From NCBI GenBank assembly GCA_030652255.1, contig JAUSAZ010000073.1, positions 124,001 to 188,000 of the forward strand: a DNA stretch of 64,000 bases, read 5' to 3'. A model generated the notes under the pieces. It saw nothing but the letters and a program-made list of their open reading frames with translations, was not told the origin of the DNA and did not search any database. Of the stretch, positions 60,215-64,000 are shown piece by piece (the first letter of the stretch is position 1; each line of letters starts with the position of its first letter). The position numbers were made by a program, and so were the translations under genes. Origin of the DNA: Myxococcales bacterium. Lineage in GTDB: Bacteria; Myxococcota_A; Polyangia; Polyangiales; Ga0077539.

Positions 60215-60886
60215 ATGCTACGCCACGCCATCGCCATCGCCCGGAAGGACCTGCTCATCGAGCTGCGCGTGCGCGAGGTCGTTCCCACGATGACCCTCTT
60301 CGCGTCGCTGGTCGCGGTGCTCTCGTCGATGTCCCTCTTCGTCGACGAGGCCACCGGGCGGCAGGTGGCGCCCGGCGTCCTGTGGATCGCCGTCGCCTTC
60401 GCGGGCACCCTCGGCCTCTCCCGCACCTGGGACCGCGAGCGCGAGGAGGGCGCCCTGCGCGCGGTGCTGCTCTCCCCCGTGTCCCCCGCCGCCCTCTTCC
60501 TCGGCAAGGCCCTCGGGGCGCTGGTCTTCGTGCTCATCACGGAGTGCGTCGTGGCCCCGCTGGTCGCGCTGCTCTTGCACGCGCCGGTCTTCGAGCACCT
60601 CGCCGCCTTCGCCGCGCTCCTGCTGCTGGGCACCGTCGGCTTCGTCGCCGCGGGCACCCTCTTCGGCGCGCTGGTCGCCCGCACCCGCGCCCGCGACCTC
60701 CTCCTCGCCGTGGTGCTCTACCCCCTGGTGTCGCCGGCCCTGCTCTGCGGCGTCGTCGCGACCCGCGACCTCTTCGGCGGCGCCCCGGTCTCGCAGCTCG
60801 GCGACTGGTTCCGCCTGCTCGTGATCTTCGACCTGGTGTTCATCGCGGGCGGGGTGGCGCTGCTGCCGACGCTGCTCGCCGACTGA
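60215..60886 (+). CDS. ccmB: Heme exporter protein CcmB
   Basis: The 223-residue protein has six membrane helices and the CcmB landmarks MLRHAIAIARKDLLIELR, WIAVAFAGTLGLSRTWDRERE and LLLGTVGFVAAGTLFGA. CcmB is the membrane subunit of the CcmAB transporter in cytochrome c maturation. No ccmA, ccmC or ccmE is seen in this window, and the next gene is on the opposite strand, so it looks like an orphan or the end of a cut operon. Confidence 0.88.
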   Translation: MLRHAIAIARKDLLIELRVREVVPTMTLFASLVAVLSSMSLFVDEATGRQVAPGVLWIAVAFAGTLGLSRTWDREREEGALRAVLLSPVSPAALFLGKALGALVFVLITECVVAPLVALLLHAPVFEHLAAFAALLLLGTVGFVAAGTLFGALVARTRARDLLLAVVLYPLVSPALLCGVVATRDLFGGAPVSQLGDWFRLLVIFDLVFIAGGVALLPTLLAD

Positions 60887-60910
60887 CCCGCGGTTTACCG
60901 CGTCAGGTAT

Positions 60911-61843
60911 TCACCACGGGAGCACCGCGGCCTCGCCGTGTCGTCGCGCGAGCCCGTCGACGTACTGGAGCAGCAGGTCGCGCCGGCGCAGGAGCGACCG
61001 GACCTGCCCCGCGCTGAGCGGCGGGCTCGCGCGGTCGGGGTCGAGGGCCATCTCCGCCAGCACCGAGGCCTCGGTCATCGCGCGCGCCCGGCCGATGACC
61101 GCGCGGCTGAAGCGCTGCGTGCGGTTGAGCAGCGAGCGCGAGCGCTGGAGCAGGCCGTCGACGAAGGGCTCCTCGAAGCCGCCGTTGTTGTCGCGGTAGA
61201 TGAGGTGCCCCTCGGCGTCCATCGGGACGTTGGCGCCGCTCCATCGGTCCCAGTTGCCCGTGAGGAAGTCGAACACCAGGAGCGTGGAGATCTCCTCGGC
61301 GCGCCGCGCCTGGTCGGGCGGCACCGTGCGCCCCTGGCGGAGCCAGCGTCCCCAGCGCTCCTGCTCCTCGGGGCCGTCGATGCGCGACGGCCGGAGCACG
61401 GGCACCCAGTAGATGGCCGCGCCGCGCGCGGTGTTGTCGCGCTCGAAGAGCACCGGGCTGGTGGGCGCGAGCCGCAGCGTGGCCCGGGGGATGGCGCGCG
61501 AGATGGCGGGCGGCACGCGGTTGAGGCCCAGCAGGCGGTTGAGGCGGTACGCGGCGATCTCGGCGCGGTAGCTGTCGCGGTGGGTGCTGGTGCGGGGCTT
61601 CCACGCCGCGTCGATGCCGCCCTCCAGGCGGAGGTGGAGGTTGACGCTGGTGCTGCCGACGTTCTGCCGTCCGAGCACCCTGGCGCCGCGGATGGCGTCC
61701 AGGATGCGGGCCTCGGAGACGCCGCCGAATTGGCGCGCGTCGGCGACCGCGGGCGGAGCGACGGGCGCAGGCTGCGAGCGGGCCGCCAGCGGGCCGAGCG
61801 CCACGGCGGCCGCGAGGAGGGGGGAGAGCCATCGACGCATCAT
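60911..61843 (-). CDS. Exported FAM20/four-jointed-like kinase
   Basis: From ATG 61843 (or 61840) a signal peptide (LLAAAVALGPLAARS) precedes 280 residues that match animal secretory-pathway FAM20C/four-jointed kinases in order. These are a Lys loop AAWKPR (K82), the Glu helix AEIAAYRLNRLLGLNRVPP (E95), the catalytic DFLTGNWDRW (D199) and the metal Asp in YRDNNGGF (D218). All four key residues are present. Animal FAM20C has AEIAAFHLDR, RVPP, FDFLMGNMDRH and LDNGRGF at the same places. It should phosphorylate secreted proteins or glycans (inference). Confidence 0.75.
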   Translation of the reverse strand: MMRRWLSPLLAAAVALGPLAARSQPAPVAPPAVADARQFGGVSEARILDAIRGARVLGRQNVGSTSVNLHLRLEGGIDAAWKPRTSTHRDSYRAEIAAYRLNRLLGLNRVPPAISRAIPRATLRLAPTSPVLFERDNTARGAAIYWVPVLRPSRIDGPEEQERWGRWLRQGRTVPPDQARRAEEISTLLVFDFLTGNWDRWSGANVPMDAEGHLIYRDNNGGFEEPFVDGLLQRSRSLLNRTQRFSRAVIGRARAMTEASVLAEMALDPDRASPPLSAGQVRSLLRRRDLLLQYVDGLARRHGEAAVLPW

Positions 61844-61911
61844 CGGGTCGGAGGGACGTAGCACGAGCGGCGCGACGACCGGAATTCTCGCGACGGCGCG
61901 GAGGCCCAACG

Positions 61912-63621
61912 CTACTCCGCGACGACGACGGCCCCCGCGGGCACCCGATGGAGGCGCCGCACCGCGCCGCTCACGAAGCGCACCTCGAGCTCGTCGACCA
62001 CGGCCGCGGACCCGAGGCCCAGGTGGACCACGTGCGGCGCGGCCCCGGCGATGGAGAGGTTGCCATCGAGGCGTCGCGCGACGACCCGGTCGCCCACCCG
62101 GGCGCGGACGTGGGCGCCGATGCCATCGCGAGCGCCGCCGCGCCCCCGCGCCGTCACCGTCAGCGCGTTTCCGACGCTGGCGTCGTTGCGCAGCGCCACC
62201 ATCCTGCCCGGCCGACCCGGGAGCGCGCCGTGGACCATCGCGAGGTCGAGGTCACCGTCGCCGTCGAAGTCGGCCGCGACCGGGAAGTGCCCGCCGTGGA
62301 GCTCGGCGAGTCGCAGCGCGTCGGTGACGTCGTCGAGGCGGTGCCCCGTGCCGTGCAGCATCACGCCGGCCTGCAGCGTCGGCTCGGGGAACAGCGTCGA
62401 GATCCCCGTCATGCCCGTGCCGATGTACACGTCGTCCCGCCCGTCCTGGTCGTAGTCGAAGACCAGGGGCGTCCACTTGGTCGAGGGCATCCGCGTCGAG
62501 TCCGGCTCGAGGTACTGATCGCGAAACCCGGCCATCGGACCCATCCAGCGGTTGTCCGGGTCGAGGGGATTGAAATGCGGCACCTGCCCGGCCAGGGGGA
62601 CGCCGTAGGCGTCGGCGCCCCACACCCGCGCCATGTCGACCCAGTGGCTCTCCACCCGGTGCATCAGCACGTTGCACCCGTAGTTGGTCACCAGCACCTC
62701 GTCGACGCCGTCGCCGTCGACGTCGATGGGGCTCACCCCCATGGCGAAGATCCGGGCGTCGAAGCCCGGGGGCAGCGGCTGCTCGGTGAGCGTGAGCGAT
62801 CCCCCGACGCGCTCTACCCGGAGCACCTGGTTGCCGCCGTTGAGCATCCCGAAGTCGCTCCCGACGATGAGCTCATCGCGGCCGTCGGCGTCGAGGTCGT
62901 GCCACCGGAGCGCGAGGGCGCGCCGCGGCTCGGCCCGTACGGACACCGGCTCGAAATCCCAGGGCGCACGCTGGCGCCACGCCAGCACCCCTTCGGGACA
63001 GCCCGAGATGAAGGGGAGGCGACAGTCGCCCTCGCGCGCGGCCGAGGCGACGACCACGTCGAGGAGACCGTCGGCGTCGAGGTCGCTCAGGGAGATGGCG
63101 TTCACGTCCTCGCCGCCGTCGAGGTGGCCAACCAGCACGAAGCGGCCACGATCGTTTCGCAGCAGCCGGACGCCCCGGCCGTCGCGGGAGTAGACCAGCA
63201 GGTCCGGATCGCCGTCGCCGTCGAGGTCGGCCGTGGCCGTCGACGAGATCCGCCGCTGCTCCTCGAGGCCCCAGAGCGAGCCGACATCGACGAAGGCCCC
63301 CTCGCGGTTCAACAGCAGCGCCATCGGGCGCATCCCGTCGAAGCCCGCGACGAGGTCGACCCGACCGTCGCCGTCGAAGTCCGCCGCGCTGAGCACCCCG
63401 GCCGCCGGCTCGTTCTCCCCCGTGTTCTCGTCGAAGGTCAGGTGGAGCCCCCAGCGCTGGTTGGCCTCGCAGAAACCTCCTCTCCGATCGTTCCCCCGAG
63501 GCTTGCAGGGCCGATAGCCCTCCATGCGCTCCGCGAAGTCGGCCCCGTCGCGCTCGGGCGGCGGCGCCCCGGCGCATCCGACCACCATCGACGTCGCCCA
63601 CGCGCGGATGATATGCCGCAT
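61912..63621 (-). CDS. FG-GAP/VCBS lipoprotein with C-terminal ASPIC/UnbV domain
   Basis: The start is ATG 63621 with a short lipoprotein signal (WATSMVVGC). At least six FG-GAP calcium loops are seen (AADFDGDGRVDLVAGF, TADLDGDGDPDLLVYS, SDLDADGLLDVVVA, IDVDGDGVDEVLVT, FDYDQDGRDDVYIG, ADFDGDGDLDLAMV), indicating an integrin-like propeller. The last 70 residues (GIGAHVRARVGDRVV, HLGLGSAAVVDELEVRF) match ASPIC/UnbV. It precedes the FAM20-like kinase by 68 bp on the same strand, so the two may be co-transcribed and both exported. Confidence 0.85.
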   Translation of the reverse strand: MRHIIRAWATSMVVGCAGAPPPERDGADFAERMEGYRPCKPRGNDRRGGFCEANQRWGLHLTFDENTGENEPAAGVLSAADFDGDGRVDLVAGFDGMRPMALLLNREGAFVDVGSLWGLEEQRRISSTATADLDGDGDPDLLVYSRDGRGVRLLRNDRGRFVLVGHLDGGEDVNAISLSDLDADGLLDVVVASAAREGDCRLPFISGCPEGVLAWRQRAPWDFEPVSVRAEPRRALALRWHDLDADGRDELIVGSDFGMLNGGNQVLRVERVGGSLTLTEQPLPPGFDARIFAMGVSPIDVDGDGVDEVLVTNYGCNVLMHRVESHWVDMARVWGADAYGVPLAGQVPHFNPLDPDNRWMGPMAGFRDQYLEPDSTRMPSTKWTPLVFDYDQDGRDDVYIGTGMTGISTLFPEPTLQAGVMLHGTGHRLDDVTDALRLAELHGGHFPVAADFDGDGDLDLAMVHGALPGRPGRMVALRNDASVGNALTVTARGRGGARDGIGAHVRARVGDRVVARRLDGNLSIAGAAPHVVHLGLGSAAVVDELEVRFVSGAVRRLHRVPAGAVVVAE

Positions 63622-63628
63622 GACGCGA

Positions 63629-63658
63629 CAAATAAGCCGTGAAGCTCCCGCCCGTCAA
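63629..63658 (-). promoter_or_regulatory. Promoter of the FG-GAP lipoprotein operon
   Basis: On the minus strand TTGACG (63653-63658) and TATTTG (63629-63634) are 18 bp apart, and only 7 nt separate the -10 from the ATG at 63621. An AT-rich -10 stands out in GC-rich DNA. The transcript would be leaderless. Confidence 0.45.
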
Positions 63659-63795
63659 CGTATCGGCTACGGCTTCCATGCCGCGCGTCATCGAGACCGG
63701 CCACGCCGATGGGTTCCGTCGATGGTGGGGGGCGGGTGTGCTCCGCAGTGCACCCTTGACCTGTCAGCCCGGCTAGGAAATGGTGCCGCCCCGCC

Positions 63796-64000
63796 ATGCG
63801 TCACCCCCCCCTCGCGATCGGTTCATTGGTCCTGGTGCTCGGCGCGCTCGCCAGCGTGGTGGCGGCGCAGCCCCGCCCGCGCCCCGTGGTGCGCCCGGTC
63901 CGCGGCGACGCCGCGGTGACCACCGACGCCGCCGCCACCCCGGCGTCGCCCGTCGACGGCGCCATCGCGACCGACGCCGTGGTTCCTGGTGACGCCGCCG
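63796..64000 (+). CDS. Exported protein, 3' end outside the window
   Basis: ATG 63796 opens a frame that runs off the window. The first 68 residues are a signal peptide (MRHPPLAIGSLVLVLGALASVVAAQ) and a Pro/Arg then Asp/Ala/Val linker (RPRPVVRPVRGDAAVTTDAA) like those after the lipobox of other exported proteins here. No Cys at the cleavage site is seen, so it is secreted or periplasmic rather than a lipoprotein. Confidence 0.6.
   Translation, partial: MRHPPLAIGSLVLVLGALASVVAAQPRPRPVVRPVRGDAAVTTDAAATPASPVDGAIATDAVVPGDAA

Overview
The window is about 70 percent GC chromosomal DNA from a myxobacterium, most likely the class Polyangia (Sandaracinaceae or a relative). The evidence is inference from content: two MYXO-CTERM-like C-termini (a Cys-containing stretch, a membrane helix and an Arg-rich tail), many lipoproteins with Asp/Ala/Pro/Val linkers after the lipobox, a eukaryote-like Ser/Thr kinase with a Pro-rich linker, a TreS-maltokinase fusion, and a start-codon style that mixes ATG, GTG and rare TTG with few Shine-Dalgarno sequences. 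No prophage, insertion sequence with a transposase, CRISPR array or plasmid feature was seen.

Layout. 1-4.1 kb: a 5'-truncated acyl ligase-ACP-acyltransferase-SCP2 fusion and a sugar epimerase/SDR. 4.1-8.8 kb: a diiron ferritin-like lipoprotein, a five-bladed propeller protein, a REC-histidine-kinase hybrid with a decayed ATPase domain, and a DUF2254 membrane protein. 8.8-9.3 kb: first copy of a 0.45-kb long-inverted-repeat element. 9.3-18.4 kb: the complete GlgE alpha-glucan operon (glgE, treS-mak, glgB) with divergent malQ. 18.4-30.9 kb: accessory material (Uma2 nuclease, secreted Cys-rich and Kelch/LamG lipoproteins, two GFA-type zinc proteins, small unknowns, a metallophosphoesterase and an inverted second copy of the repeat). 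31.0-34.1 kb: mdh-sucC-sucD TCA operon. 34.2-37.5 kb: Ser/Thr kinase, PDZ lipoprotein and PfkB kinase. 37.6-43.0 kb: secreted proteins, including a 1,396-residue frame that looks like two exported proteins joined. 43.05 kb: tRNA-Leu(UAA). 43.2-47.6 kb: a small biosynthetic cluster of two ACPs, a ketosynthase, a catalytically dead ketosynthase partner and an alpha-oxoamine synthase. 47.6-50.8 kb: a membrane-GAF-pseudoAAA protein, a palindromic intergenic element and an inactive rhomboid. 50.8-55.2 kb: tolQ-tolR, tolA-like and tolB, interrupted on the other strand by an ECF sigma gene with a strong sigma-54 promoter. 55.2-64 kb: MYXO-CTERM protein, udk, ferredoxin, HAD phosphatase, TPR protein, orphan ccmB, a secreted FAM20/four-jointed-like kinase, an FG-GAP/UnbV lipoprotein and the 5' end of one more exported protein.

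How the parts work together. TreS and its fused maltokinase turn trehalose into maltose-1-phosphate, GlgE polymerises it, GlgB branches it and MalQ rearranges the glucan. mdh, sucC and sucD encode adjacent TCA-cycle steps. Tol proteins couple the proton gradient to the outer membrane. The items most worth a second look are the paired long-inverted-repeat elements whose ends coincide with stop codons, the sigma-54 to ECF-sigma promoter with tandem upstream sites, the FAM20-like kinase, the ACP/KS/oxoamine-synthase cluster and the fused MYXO-CTERM/lipoprotein frame. All family assignments come from reading motifs by eye. No database search was run.
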